Source of the DNA: Bimastos eiseni
Lineage: Eukaryota > Annelida > Clitellata > Crassiclitellata > Lumbricidae
Reading direction: 5' to 3'
NCBI GenBank assembly: GCA_959347315.1
Contig: OY365806.1
Span: 51,016,068-51,080,067, forward strand
Length of the DNA stretch: 64,000 nt
Shown here: positions 44,378-56,742 of the stretch, piece after piece
How positions within the stretch are numbered: position 1 is the stretch's first letter
Layout: each line of letters starts with the position of its first letter
Program-made: the position numbers and the translations under genes
The notes under the pieces: generated by a model
Database searches by the model: none
What the model saw: only the letters and a program-made list of their open reading frames with translations
What the model was told of the DNA's origin: nothing

Positions 44378-45421
44378 TTTATACAGTAATTCCATAACAA
44401 TGTGTGCCATATTGAGTTACTAAAGCACTTTTTGCAACCCTTACAAAGTGCTGCTGCAAAAGTAAGCACATCCTTTGTATACAATTATCAGCAAAAATTT
44501 TAAATTCTTGAGAACACACTTGAGTATGTATTTGCAGTAAGATCGATGGAACACAACTTAAAAATTCAACTGCCTCAATTCTATATTTCTGGGATGCAGT
44601 TTGAAGAATTGAACAGAAAAAGCCAATGGTTAGAAGAGATAGCTAACAGTAGACACACGTTTCTCCATTTCTGTAACCTTCCCTATGCTGGATTTCCTGA
44701 TAATGTTTAAGATGCTTGCTTCCTATTCACCTCAGATCCTAAAACTTTGTACATATGCTATGACATTTGTTACATATATACTATACATTATATACAACAT
44801 ATATAGTACTTAAGTACACCATAAGGTGCATTCTTTCATAATATACTTAAAATGCAAAAGTGCAAGTTGAATGGCAAGTGAAACTCGAGTGATTTCTGCT
44901 CAGGTTTTCGATGTTTATCCATAAACACAAAAATTACAGCAAAATTCATTTAATATCTACATTCCGCCCATATCTACATTGCTGTCTTCTCATTTCTCAT
45001 CCAATTTTCTTATCTTTACTGTTATATGCTTCTTGCTTGTCTATCCAACCCCACTTTTCAAATCGTTCTTTCTCCCTCTCTCATCCTCAATCCTTCTATC
45101 TACCAGAGTCTCTATCCAAACTCTTTCATCCTTCAAATTACCTGTCTGAATCTGTCTAACTTTCCTACAAATCTTTTTTAACTTTACTATTAATCTACTA
45201 CTAATACCACTTGTCTTTCACATCTCACATCGTACCACTTGTCCATTCATCTATCCGTATCTTGATCCAAACGCTCTGTGCCCAGCTCTTAATATCTTTA
45301 GACTAGATCGATTGCTATTTATCGAATGCAATTTCTGTGAATCGAGTCGTTATTGCTATAAGAAAGTTTCTGAACCATTGAGCAAATCTTTCATAACTAG
45401 TGATCTTTGTGCCACCAATCA

Positions 45422-45559
45422 TCAGATGTATGGAAGAGTTGAAGCATTGCTGTGGCGCTGTGGCTGCAGCAGCCTCATGCAGTTTGGGAAGTTTGCAACA
45501 GATGCATAGTGAGCTGCATTGTGTCCCTCCTGATCCAGCTGATCCGACTTAGCACCATA
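45422..45559 (-). CDS. AGAP: AGAP Arf-GAP, last coding exon (ankyrin repeat end)
   Basis: 45 codons and a TGA at 45422-45424, after acceptor CTTACAG. It reads YGAKSDQLDQEGHNAAHYASVANF then CMRLLQ, the second ankyrin repeat, and ends ASTLPYI. The C-terminal tail is shorter than in vertebrate AGAP1-3. Confidence 0.88.
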   Translation of the reverse strand, partial: YGAKSDQLDQEGHNAAHYASVANFPNCMRLLQPQRHSNASTLPYI

Positions 45560-45722
45560 CTGTAAGATTCACCACAAACATCAATACCATGAGATAAAAA
45601 GGAAAATATGTAAGGTTTTACAAACAAATTCAAACTATAAATAAAAAATTATTTAAGAATGATACACTGGTGTAATTAGAGTCCAATCGAACCACTTAGG
45701 TTAAATTACAATTGTTTACTTT

Positions 45723-45760
45723 AAGTAGTTGCATAAGCATTGATGCTTATGCAACTACTT
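45723..45760. repeat. Perfect 18-bp hairpin
   Basis: AAGTAGTTGCATAAGCAT, a 2-base loop TG, and the exact reverse complement, followed by an AT-rich run. It lies in the last AGAP intron. Confidence 0.9.
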
Positions 45761-45942
45761 GATATATATGTGTATATAAATATATACATATATATATATA
45801 TACGTATATATATTACACACAAACTGAGAATGTTTCAATTACAGAATTACAAGTAGTACATGTATTGTACTTCACTGGTATAATCTATATGACAATAGTA
45901 GTAAATTTTTGTTAGTAGTTCATTGATTTTACTGGTCAATTC

Positions 45943-46140
45943 ATGTTAACTTCCCTACAATTCCGATCAGTTGTATATGTGTCAACCTTATCGGAACAAT
46001 TCGTCTTAACCAGCACACAGCTGGCTCCCACTGGAGACTTAAACATCCGCCTGGAAGATGCACGCCTGGAGAGTGCGCAGTTTGTGGTCATTGTAGATCA
46101 GTTCGGTCTAGTTCAGCATTTTATGTGCAGGTAATTGGAC
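45943..46140 (+). pseudogene. LINE endonuclease fragment
   Basis: + strand frame with STQLAPTGDLNIRLEDARL and VIVDQFGLVQHF, the GDLNIRLED end of an APE-type LINE endonuclease. Downstream to about 46560 degraded bits follow, including NHRPIPNGT, the start of an RT domain. It lies within the last AGAP intron. Confidence 0.65.
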
Positions 46141-46768
46141 ATTATGGTCTCTAGGCGACAGAGGTCAGTGTTCTACCTCCTATGTTGTTACTGACAGCTA
46201 CTGAACTGTTCAACTTGTACGAGACAGTCATGACAAAACTCTTAGATTTCTTTCTTCCTCTATGCACTGTCTGATCCCTGCATCATCCGCTTTTTCCATG
46301 GTTTTATGCAGACTTCAAGATGCTTCATAAACAGACTCAACAACTGGAGTGCATTTACAGAAGAACACACCCATCGGCTGAGCAGATGGCCTGGATTCTA
46401 GAAGATCATCTCTCTTGCTTTGCAGAAACAATCCATCATGCTCCCAGCTTTGAATGGACTGGACATTAATGACCATGTTAACCATCGTCCTATACCTAAC
46501 GGGACAGTTCTCTCTAAATTTTGGAGCACATAATTGCTAGCAGATGAACTTCTTATTTAGATATCTGACCTGTCTTCATGTAGAGTTTTGTGCTCCTACG
46601 GTGAGGGTGATCTGGATGCTAGAGCCCGTTTTAAGTTCCTCATCGCATAGGCATTTCCCACATAAATGACTACCTGACTGATCAAAACAAGTGCAACTTA
46701 ACCCTTTCATTCTTAGTATATTTTATTACAGCGAGTGATCTAAATCATAAGAAACTTGAATACCATAC

Positions 46769-46933
46769 CCAGAGGAGAAGCTGAATCAAGACTGGACTTC
46801 CAACAGCAGCGGCAATGTGTAGGGCTGTCCTTGCATCTCTGCTGTGGGGCTCTATAACCTGGTCTGGAGATGCATAGGCGAGGGCTAGAATCGTTACGAA
46901 AATATCTTTACGAGCAGTGGCATCTATCAGTTG
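46769..46933 (-). CDS. AGAP: AGAP exon, ankyrin repeats
   Basis: 55 codons between acceptor TTTTAG and donor TGG|GTATGG, phase 0 on both sides. QLIDATARKDIFVTILAL, then ARTALHIAAAVGSPVLIQLLLW is the first ankyrin repeat with its TALHIAA signature. It continues directly into YGA of the last exon. Confidence 0.93.
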
Positions 46934-47564
46934 CTAAAACAGAAAAATCGTAACAGAACAACACTCGACTAGTAGTTAAAATTAAAATGTATATTTACAG
47001 TTTGACATCTAAGGTAAATGCAATATGCGAGGATAAAGTAAAATTAGCTGGAGACAATTAATAAAAATGTCAATCTGTAAAATAAATAAAATAATCATAT
47101 TCATTTCTGAAAACATAAAATTCTCAGAAAAATTAATTAAAACTGTGCAACCCAATCAATCGGTCTAAATTTTATCATCTGAGACATCTTTGAGACGTCA
47201 GGTGATCTGTCCCCTCTTTGGCATTTCAATTTTCTCTTCTCATACTTAATGGCATGGATATTGAGGTAAATCGATTCACAGCTTCAATTTTTATCTGTCA
47301 TTGCACACTTAACTAAAAGATGCAGGCATGTTTTTAATTTGAATTTGCATATAACATCATTTATTACTGGTCATGAATTCTCCTGGTCATATGTTCTGCT
47401 GTGTATTTTGATTAGCGATATTGAAACATATCCTGGATATCAAAATCCAAATTGTTGCTTTCTTTAAAATAATGGTGATGCCTTGTGCATTACACATCAA
47501 TGCTCTGAAGCTACTAATTATTAATTAGTAACAACATAAGCCATAGTAAATTCACACATCTTAC

Positions 47565-47652
47565 TAGATGCGTTGGGAAGTCTTGACGAGGAAGAGGTGG
47601 AAGGAATTCCTTCTTTTCGTACTTCCTACGAATCCATCTTTCTTTTTCCTCA
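47565..47652 (-). CDS. AGAP: AGAP exon, end of ArfGAP domain
   Basis: Encodes (R)EEKERWIRRKYEKKEFLPPLP, the conserved REERExWIRAKYE segment closing the ArfGAP domain of AGAP proteins. Donor CTA|GTAAGA. Phase 2 start, phase 0 end. Confidence 0.93.
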
Positions 47653-48285
47653 CTGCAAGTAACATCAGAAGTCACAGTGACTAACTTGCAAAACTAATTC
47701 GGCATAGCATACTATAAAATAGCTGACGTAATATGATACTACAGTATGTAGTGACAAGTGGTGTAATTTGTATAACTTATGGGCATTTAACATTTGCTGC
47801 AGACCTATTATTTGTCTTTGCTATGTCTCGATGTATGTTGTTCTTGAGTTACATTGCATATCATGCATAAGGATCAAATATACTGCATATACAGACTCTA
47901 CTGAAACATACTCTGGTTCCACGCTCATAGACATTGGATATAATGAATAATATCTTGGCTCTGCGCTTCTGTACATTGACAGTTATTATCAATTAACTGT
48001 CGTTTCAAGACATCTCATCAAATCACTACCGAAGATCATTGCCTAACACAATTCTCATGCTAACAAACAGTGCATCAAGCACTAAGCAGTGATTCTTTGA
48101 TATAAATAAAGTGCAACTAGTCTTTTCACCTAAACGGCAATGCCACTTCTTTGTTTGTTGCTCATCTATGTGTGTAGTTTGATCCATCCTATCTAATATC
48201 AATGATCGCTGGGAGATTTTCATACAATCAGAATATGAAGCAAGTGTTGTAAGAAGCAGTGTGGTGAATAAAAAGATTTTACATA

Positions 48286-48776
48286 CCGTATATACTTAAC
48301 TATTAGTCGAGAAATTTAAGACTATGTCAGGACGGCGAAATAGGTCGCTCGACTTATAATCGAGAGACAAAATAATGGGAGATTTTCGGACCGAATATTC
48401 AACATTCAATAGCAGATATCAAACTACCTATCTTGATTTATGATGGCCGCATGCATTAATATTGATTGGCCCATAGTAAAATATATATTTCGCTGAAAAA
48501 TACGCCGAACTTCTCTGCCGAAATACAGCAGATATAAGGCTATATTTCTCAATTTATGATGGCCGCATGCATTAATTAATATTGATCTGCCCATAGTAAA
48601 ATTTATATTTCGCGGAGAAATCCACTGAACTTCTCCACCCTAAAGACAGCAGATATCAAGCTATACCTCTCGATTTGTCACTCGTTTTTGATTCTATGGG
48701 TTCGACTTATATTTGAGCCATCCATTTTGTCCAAAAATTGCACTTCAACTTATACTTGCATCGACTTTATATACGG
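48286..48776. mobile_element. Inverted-repeat MITE with TA borders
   Basis: Ends CCGTATATACTTAACTATTA and, from the right, CCGTATATAAAGTCGATG, with TA on both sides. Inside is an imperfect tandem repeat of about 125 bp (GCAGATATCAA ... GATGGCCGCATGCATTAAT), about 2.3 copies. In an AGAP intron. Confidence 0.75.
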
Positions 48777-49295
48777 TACTTATCCAAAAATGACAATGAC
48801 TGTCATCTAAACTCTAAACCTTTCAAATGTTTTCTGTAAATAACAGAGTACATACCATATTAGTAATATATAATTATTCATATCATATTTATTAGTAACA
48901 AATTATTTATTAGTTACATAAATATTATTTAATTCAACATTGGTAGAATGAAGAAAGACAATGTCATGAGACAACTGAGGCATGTATGCCAAACCATATC
49001 ATGTTGTATCTAAAAAATAAAAGTATATAGAAACACTTAAATGACACAAACTCATTTAAAATCATTTCTAAACAAGTGTCATGCTTATGCTTAACTCTAT
49101 CTTCAGTGGTTAATGAGATATAATAAAGTTAAAAAATGGCACCAAAGAGACCTCTCCGCCGCACATCAATGCATCATCATACATGATTTCAGTAACAAGG
49201 TTTTTCAGTTCTACTAAAGGCATACAGTGTGGCAATAGCAACAATGAGTAAATTACAGAAATTACAACAGTAACTGCATGCGATGGATGACTAAC

Positions 49296-49400
49296 CGAGA
49301 GCTAGTGGGTAATGGCTTCACTTGTTGGCTGATGTTTCCTTCCCAGATCCGATTTGCCAGAGTATTTCCTATTGAAGTCATCACATCCACATACTCTTCG
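49296..49400 (-). CDS. AGAP: AGAP exon, ArfGAP domain
   Basis: (P)EEYVDVMTSIGNTLANRIWEG then QQVKPLPTSS. The motif IGNxxANxxWE is the ArfGAP helix region. I chose donor CG|GTTAGT over an earlier GTGAAG because it keeps the KPxxxSSREE context of the family and the right phase. Confidence 0.88.
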
Positions 49401-50234
49401 CTGCATTCAAAACACAACATTCAACATTTTTATTCACTAACAGAACAAAAACAAACAAATCCGAAATTCATATCCACCAGGACAAAAATTTAAATGTTTT
49501 GTTTCTAAAGCTGTTTTCTACACAATTTGGCATGCCGAATACAATTGTGAACATTCTCAGAATTTTTTATAAAGTAAGGTTCTGGAGAAAACTTGTATGC
49601 AAGATTTTAAATGAAATAATCACCTAAAAATTTAGTTAGCCCATATTGGACAGATAGGAATGCAGGATATGTAATTATGTATTATTAAAGACCTTTTAAC
49701 AATAGTAGCAAAGTTTGCTACTAGTTTAAACCTCCATCAGATGAAATGCTTTTAGCATCTTTTCAGCCAACAGATCAAAAATCGGTGATTTGCTCACAAT
49801 GTCCTTCAAAGATTTCCACGCAGTTAGCTCAACTATAATCAGGAGTTCGTCAAAGTGCATGTCATTCAACAGTTCCTGATCTGTGGATTGATCAACATGC
49901 CATCTCACACCTTGGCCTCATTTATGCGAGAAATCTTGTCTCTTAAGCATTTGAATCCCTTTCCCTTGATGCGAAGAGGTGGCAAGAAAATCATATACTC
50001 TGATCAATGGTCTGATGGTCCTCCTTGAATGTTCTTGTAGCCTCGAAATAAACGTCTGTGACATGGCCAATACATCTTCATGTAGTGTGAATCTCATTCA
50101 CGACTGTCCCACTCACAATTGAAGCAACAATACTTTGTATACCCTAGCTGCATTCCAACAAGAAGTGCTACAAATTTAAAATGACATTTGCCCTTGCTGG
50201 TCTACCACCACTACATTGGTTTCTCTCTTCTACC

Positions 50235-50540
50235 AGATCCAGGACTTGCACATCATCGAGCCCAATATCCGCCTCATCGCGCTTGACTGTTCGCGTGCGT
50301 TTGATTCTGTAAGTCATTCCTATTTGTTTGAACTTGCCTTGTCAGATTCCTGATTGCATATATAATTGGATTCTCTCACTATTTCAAATCGCTGTCACAG
50401 TTCATAGGTATTGTTTCAACTTTACGTATTGTTAATGCAGGGATCATCCAGGAATTTGCTCTAGGCCCACCAAGTTTCGTGGTCAATATTTCTGGTTAAA
50501 ATCTTCTCCAAAGCATAAATAGACTGCTCAAATATGCTTT
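50235..50540 (+). pseudogene. LINE reverse transcriptase remnant
   Basis: + strand: RLIALDCSRAFDSVSHSYLF (RT motif A with the first Asp), then in other frames YNWILS and GIIQEFALGPPSF (decayed QGSxLGP). Strongly degraded, in an AGAP intron. Confidence 0.68.
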
Positions 50541-50697
50541 AGTGTTAAGACTCAATGGAGTCAGACAGCAAAATGTACAAGTGAAACTGTACAATTAAAA
50601 TTAGTTTCACAAGGATTACTACAGAGTACAATAAACAGAAATGATGCAAATGTGTGTATTTTGCCAGCAGAAGAAATGCAAATCAAAGCCAGACTTA

Positions 50698-50901
<204 letters not shown>

Positions 50902-51159
50902 TCACAAATCCACAGTTGTGGGTCAACACAGATCAAAAGATATCCAGAGATGGCTTATGGTTGATAAGCAAGCTAAAGCAAGCAAATTAAAACCATAATT
51001 TTGGCAATAAAACTTGGCAGTGAATTTCAATGCTTCAAACAGTTGCCAAGAAAGTCTGGAGAACTAAAACCTGGCTCAAGAAGAGCAAAGGATAGCAATC
51101 ATCTCCACATTGTTTTAAGCGTCTGCAAAACAAAAAATTAAGCGAAGGTAACAACATAC

Positions 51160-51244
51160 TGGGAGCACCACAGTCAGCACACGATGAATTTCCATCAACC
51201 GATCGAATCTTCAGCGCCACTGCCTTATTTGCAAGAAATGTTGC
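51160..51244 (-). CDS. AGAP: AGAP exon, ArfGAP zinc finger first half
   Basis: ATFLANKAVALKIRSVDGN then CADCGAP. The first Cys pair (C287, C290) gives, with the next exon, the canonical C-x2-C-x16-C-x2-C. Donor CCCA|GTATGT. Confidence 0.94.
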
Positions 51245-51680
51245 CTACAAAACATTAACAACATCAACACCCAATGACAGTTACTCATATAAAAACGAGT
51301 AAGTAAACCCAGGAATAAAGTTAACAATACTAAGTTGATACTGTTTATGTAACTCTATAGATGCTGGTATTTATTCTTGTACTACACCAGAAGACAGAAT
51401 TAGCTTCAAACAATTATTTAAATTATCTGCACCTGGGTCTTTTATGTTTCCAATGGCACAGAATTTGCACCTGATATTTGCACATTTTTGTCTAGCTGAA
51501 GATCAAATTTAATTGAGATACTTGTATTTGTCTCTGTGTGTCTGAACAGTCAAACACAAAACTTGCAACCAAGCACTGCATTTATTTTGCACCTTTCAGC
51601 ACGGAAGTCTGCTTAAAACACAAGTATTGCTTTTGCGCCATTAACCAACTAAGGATTAGATTTCCTTCCTATATACTTAC

Positions 51681-51758
51681 ATTCGTTTTTGTATTTGGGT
51701 TCAACTGAAGACTAGACAGAATCTGCTTCTGGATTGCTTCAACCCATTCTTCTCTCTC
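51681..51758 (-). CDS. AGAP: AGAP exon, end of PH domain
   Basis: 26 codons, EREEWVEAIQKQILSSLQLN, the C-terminal helix of the second PH half with its invariant Trp. Acceptor TTGTCAG, donor AAT|GTAAGT. Confidence 0.94.
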
Positions 51759-52346
51759 CTGACAAAAAATGACAAAACCACACACCATGCTACTAAGTCC
51801 ACATCAATTGGATTTACATACCAAAGCCTTAAACCCTATAAGAATTATTAAATCATTTAATAAATTTTAAACAAGTCCCCACATGGCCATCATAAAATGG
51901 ACTAAAGTGTAATCATATGCTGCAATCATGTAAATAGTGTATGTAAATCTTGCTATTTTTATCTTCATCAGATTTGCACTGTGTGGCAATTGCTTACCAT
52001 CTGCTTATTCATGCCATTGCTTCCTCAAGGAGGATACTTTGGCAATGCTATTTGCTCTGGATAAGCACCACTCTTATCTCAAAATTGTAATCTGTTCTAA
52101 AGACACATGATTGTCTGATCTGAAGCATTCCAAAATTTTGATGATAGCTTTGCCTATATACAAAATATTCTGTACTGGTTACAGAGGAGCAGTGAGGAAG
52201 TTTTGCATGGACCAAAGTCGAACTCACTTCACCACAAGGACAATACTAACTATCAATTGACTGCATACTAAAGTAATGATTCTCAAATTCCAAGTGATTT
52301 CCCAGTTAAATCACAAGACTTGACTGTATTGACTGAAGCTTCTTAC

Positions 52347-52420
52347 CTCTGGTGAAGATGCCTCAAAATGCCACTGCCTGTTGTCAAGTGACACTATAAC
52401 GAATTCATATCCTCCAACAT
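52347..52420 (-). CDS. AGAP: AGAP exon, second PH half
   Basis: (D)VGGYEFVIVSLDNRQWHFEA, the PH strands matching FEFxIVSxTGQTWHFEA of vertebrate AGAP1-3. Acceptor TGTTTTAG, donor GAG|GTAAGA. Confidence 0.94.
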
Positions 52421-53221
52421 CTAAAACATGTAAAACTTAGATGTTGATACTACCATTTCCAGAGAGCCCACATTCCAATTATTCTGACATTCTGAATAAC
52501 CCAACCTAATCTCATAATTTGCGTAGCACCATCATAAAACACAAAATCGAGAAATCAATTGATGGCATAAAATGCCACCAATACCTCTAAAAATTGACAG
52601 ATCCAGTCATGGTTGCAACACAACAGTTTAAAGCTCATAACATGATGCAAACAGTGTATAGAAAGGTGGGGTAATTCTGTTGTAAGAAGCCCTACCTACA
52701 AGAGTGGCATTTTTGTTTCATGGTATGGCAGTGGGGAAGCAATCTTAAAGGTCTCTTATGGCTTCATCTCCTCAGAGTAGAATTCAAGAAACCTGAATAG
52801 ATGGAGAGAACACATGCACACCATTGTATATACTTAGCATTAAACAAATTCCCATCCATAACTAACTAACTGACGTACTGTCATCATTGTTAGTCTGTGC
52901 TGAGCTGAGAAGCAATGACACACCTGAATGAATCGTTCATGCTTGGTTCACAGAAAAAGCGGCTGCACAGGTTAGCAGGCTGGTCTTTCAACAAAGAGAA
53001 TGGGGCAAAATCCTCATCAAGAAAAGAACATATTTCCAAATTTCTGCCTCATTTGCACCCTTAGTGGATTCACATATTCAATGAGTACATTGGCTATACA
53101 CTGTTAGTGTGAAGACAGACAAGACATAAAGGAGACGACTGGACGCTCACCTTCAAGTGCCATGGTAAGACAGGCACATTGCTTCACATTTATGGTTGCC
53201 TTTCAATGTTACCTTAATCTT

Positions 53222-53912
53222 TTAACCCCTTTAGCGTCCAGTAAAATTTTTAAAACCTACCCTTATACGGCAAGCAAATTTTATATCTGCATATCTCTGT
53301 ATGTATGTACACATACATGTATGTATATATGCATGGTTATATGTATATATGTATGTATATAACCATGCATATATGCATATATGTAGGTATATATGTATAT
53401 ATGGATATAGGTATATATTTGTATATGTATGTATATATGTGTGTACGTATGTATGTATGTATGTATGTATGTATATATGTATGTATATATGTATGTATAT
53501 ATAAACATATAAATCCATGTATATATGTATATATATATATGTATATATGTATATATTAATGTACATATATGTATGCATATATGCATATATATGTATATAC
53601 ATTCATGTATATGTATGTATATATATATGTATATGTATGTAGATATGTATGTAGATATGTGCCTGAATGTATGTATGTATGTATGCATGCATGTATATGT
53701 ATGTATGGGTATGTATGTATATGTATGTATACTTATATATACGCATGTATGTATGTATGTATATATATATATGTATTCATATACGTATACGTATGTATGT
53801 ACTTATGTCTGTATGTATGTATAAGCAATTGGACGATTATATTCGGGTTTGCCGTCTAATGGTTGGTTATTAAGGATGAATATATAATCGGGTTTGCCGC
53901 TAAAGGGGTTAA
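53222..53912. mobile_element. piggyBac-type MITE filled with a TATG microsatellite
   Basis: TTAA at both ends, then CCCCTTTAGCGTCC on the left and CCCCTTTAGCGGCA from the right. GGGTTTGCCG motifs recur near the right end. About 540 bp of the inside (53285-53822) are ATGTATAT/GTATGTAT repeats, giving meaningless long frames in all phases. A further CTAAAGGGTTAA at 53957-53968 could be an alternative right end. Confidence 0.72.
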
Positions 53913-54078
53913 CAATGAGCTGCATTGGTTTCCCAGTGACTTTCAGCACACTCCCGTTGCTAAAGGGTTAAGGGAATGCTCTTCTTCTTCTTCTTCTTCT
54001 GTCAAACTATTGTACCAAACAGTCACAATAAACCACAGCTTTAAAATGTTTTCTCTTCAACAGCCTGTTGCTCTTTAC

Positions 54079-54243
54079 CTCCGTCTAAGCTACTGATATC
54101 AATGCTTTTCGAGTTGCTCTTCATGCGCCGGTGTTGTTTCTTCTTGACGTTTGGCGTCTCAGCCTTCATTGATACGGCCGTGCTGTTGTTGTTGATCGGA
54201 ATGGAAGACGACAAACTAAGCGAATCGATCTCATGCTTCAATC
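54079..54243 (-). CDS. AGAP: AGAP exon, basic linker inside the PH domain
   Basis: (G)LKHEIDSLSLSSSIPINNN, then KKKQHRRMKSNSKSIDISS. The lysine/arginine cluster corresponds to the KKxxRRKKSxx insert that splits the PH domain in AGAPs. Acceptor TTTCAG, donor GGAG|GTAAAG. Reading on into the intron gives a false extension. Confidence 0.88.
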
Positions 54244-54526
54244 CTGAAAGAAAACGATCGGACAACTAGTTAGATCAATGGGACAGAATGAACAAGACCC
54301 AGTCCCTTCAGCTAACTTCGAGAGACACTCACAGATATGAAGTGTTACCTCATTTTCTTAGCCTAGGCAGGTGGCCAGCCCTCCATATCATTTCCCAATC
54401 TTCCCACTGACAGCATACAATGAGTCACATCTTGAAACGAATGTCTGCCTCCTGACAATTCAGAAAGTCACACACTAGACTATTAAGATAAATTTGTTGA
54501 CACACGATCAACAAACAGCAATTTAC

Positions 54527-54583
54527 CTGAATTCTGTATGACCACCGCGTCAACATTTTGATCGATACAGCTTCCACTGTGTC
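54527..54583 (-). CDS. AGAP: AGAP exon, small linker exon
   Basis: 57 nt, phase 1 on both sides, reading HSGSCIDQNVDAVVIQNS. No domain; support is consensus splice sites (GATTTTAG, TCAG|GTAAAT) and phase that fits both neighbours. Skipping it would also keep the frame, so it may be a cassette exon. Confidence 0.72.
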
Positions 54584-55040
54584 CTAAAATCATCAGTAGA
54601 AACCAATATACAACATAATAATCCTATAATTTTGGCTTTCTTTAATGTACATGCGTATGTGTGTTCGTATGTCTGCATCTACTGACAACAACTTACATGA
54701 ACATCAAAGAACCTGACAGCATTTGGTACACATGTGTATTTGCACCAAATTCAGAAGGTTCTGCTATACAAACATACATTTTATTTATATACATTATATG
54801 TATTCATTATGTATGTAGCACCATGTAGGTATGATCAAATGAATAATTAAAAGTATTGTATATATGTAGGAACTATGCATAAACATAAGCCTCTCAAATG
54901 CTCGTGTATACTAGTTTGTATGCCAATATACAGTAGCGCACTTCAAAGAACTTCTTAAAAGAGAACAAATTGACACTGATTTTTCTGAGTATTAATTAAT
55001 AAAATCAATTAACATTCATATGAAAATGTTCTGAACATAC

Positions 55041-55188
55041 GTTGGTCTGGTGGCGGTTTGACAGCCATTCCATTGGGTTGCTTTGACTGCGTTTGACTCA
55101 GCTCAGAGCCTTTTGGTCTCTGTCCGGGTATCTTAACTGTTGTTCGAATGAGCTTGATTTCCTTGCCATGCGAATTATTCATATAGTC
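55041..55188 (-). CDS. AGAP: AGAP exon, first PH half and linker
   Basis: DYMNNSHGKEIKLIRTTVKI then PGQRPKG ... KPPPDQ. HGKEIxLxRTTVKxPG is diagnostic for AGAP proteins. Acceptor TTTCTAG, donor AAC|GTATGT. Confidence 0.95.
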
Positions 55189-55553
55189 CTAGAAAAGCAA
55201 TGCAGCACTGCAATATAAACAGACAACAAGATCATAGGAATAACACAATTTAAGCAAGTATTTTCTAATTATTTCAGATAATACAAGTTAAGGATTTGGT
55301 GATTGCTCATAAAGTTTTCAACAATATTCTCGAAGTCAAACGTAATGTAGGGGTGGCAGGATATTTCACTGAAATAACAATATACACAAACCTACACAAA
55401 CTGCAAAAAGATAATTCAGTGCCACTTAGAAGTGGAAAGGTTTTTTAGCAACCATTACATCAATTCCAACTGATTATAAAAAATTTAAGCTTAATGTTCT
55501 AAGCATAAGCGTCTGCTTTTGGCAGCCATTACTTTAGAAAAGTGTATGCCTAC

Positions 55554-55658
55554 GTGAAGGTTTGGATGGTATGTCAGTCTACCATCATCGAGAAGAGTCA
55601 CATATTTCTTTTGCCAATCTCTACTCAAAGGTTTGTTGCTTCGTTTCTGTAGATATCC
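55554..55658 (-). CDS. AGAP: AGAP exon, PH domain start
   Basis: 35 codons, [20 protein letters not shown] then [13 protein letters not shown], equivalent to the LLKRSGxSLNKEWKKKYVTL start of the vertebrate PH domain, which binds phosphoinositides. Acceptor AACTTCAG, donor CAC|GTAGGC. Confidence 0.95.
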
Positions 55659-55959
55659 CTGAAGTTAAATAAGCACAGCAATCTAATCAAATGTTCATCT
55701 GCTTCATTTATACTATGGAGAACATCCTCAGGGTTTTAAGAAATCTAAACTAAATTCAAATCTCATTTACTGGCATCATTTGCCCGTACTTCAATAATAA
55801 ACTGTTAATTCTACAACAGTGAAAGACATATGTGACCCAAGGAATCAAAATGGTTCACATGTCGGAAATTTCAGAATATGACTATTAGACATATTTGTAA
55901 AGACCCCATTGTTTGCCTTAAAAAAAATGACAGAAAAATTTTGATTCTACCTTTCTTAT

Positions 55960-56734
55960 TAGAGCTGTACCGATTAACCGGCCGGCCTATTAATCAGGCC
56001 GATTATAAAGATATCTGCAATACCGGATATCGGCAAGATAATCGGCACCGATATTAAAAATTATTTTTTTTCATTTTATAATATTATTTTCAGTCTTTAA
56101 GAGCAAAATGACTACAGCAAAATCATTGGGTCTGTGAAGGACAGCATTCTGTTAATTTCCCATAGCGTGGGAAACTCGGGCCTCTACTTCAGACCACCCA
56201 GTAACCATTGTGCTAGACTGCTAGTAGCGGGTGAAAGTGTCTACAGCCGTAGCCTGTTGTGCAGAGTGAGTCATAGTGCCTGCTTAATTACCCTGGGCAC
56301 AATCATGTCATTTTAAGCCAAATCGTAAAAGTGGCCTGTCTGGGGTGGGAATGGCATAACTGGCATGTTAGAAGAAGGCGTCTAGTTACATAGATTATAT
56401 TTCCTCTTTTCCGTCATGCAAGGTCGACAGCGGGTGGTGTGCCTAATCTGTATTGGCTGCCTAGGATTAGTCCCCAACTACATGTATACGTATCCTATGG
56501 AGCAAGTGTTTGCTTGTATCACAACAATAGGCAGTAGCAGTAGGTCTATCTTTTAGAACCGGTCATCTTGGCAAAATAATCGGCTAAATTGGATTGGAAC
56601 TCAAGCGAGGCAACGAAAATACTCTTTGCATTCTCTCTTATATAGTCCTACTCCATAAAAGTATCGGCCAACGAATAATCGGCAATAATCGGTAACGGCA
56701 TAATCGGCAAAAAACGATAATCGGTACAGCTCTA
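55960..56734. mobile_element. hAT-derived MITE, copy 1
   Basis: Inverted ends TAGAGCTGTACCGATTA; flanks TTTCTTAT and TTTCTCTT (6 of 8) as a worn target duplication. A + strand stretch near 56430-56550 (PMEQVFACITTIGSSS) resembles a hAT C-terminal SERxFS region. The same stretch occurs in copy 2. Confidence 0.8.
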
Positions 56735-56742
56735 TTTCTCTT

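Noticed and set aside
53231..53873. Overlapping Tyr/Met/Ile-rich frames on both strands
   Set aside because: Translations of the TATG microsatellite.
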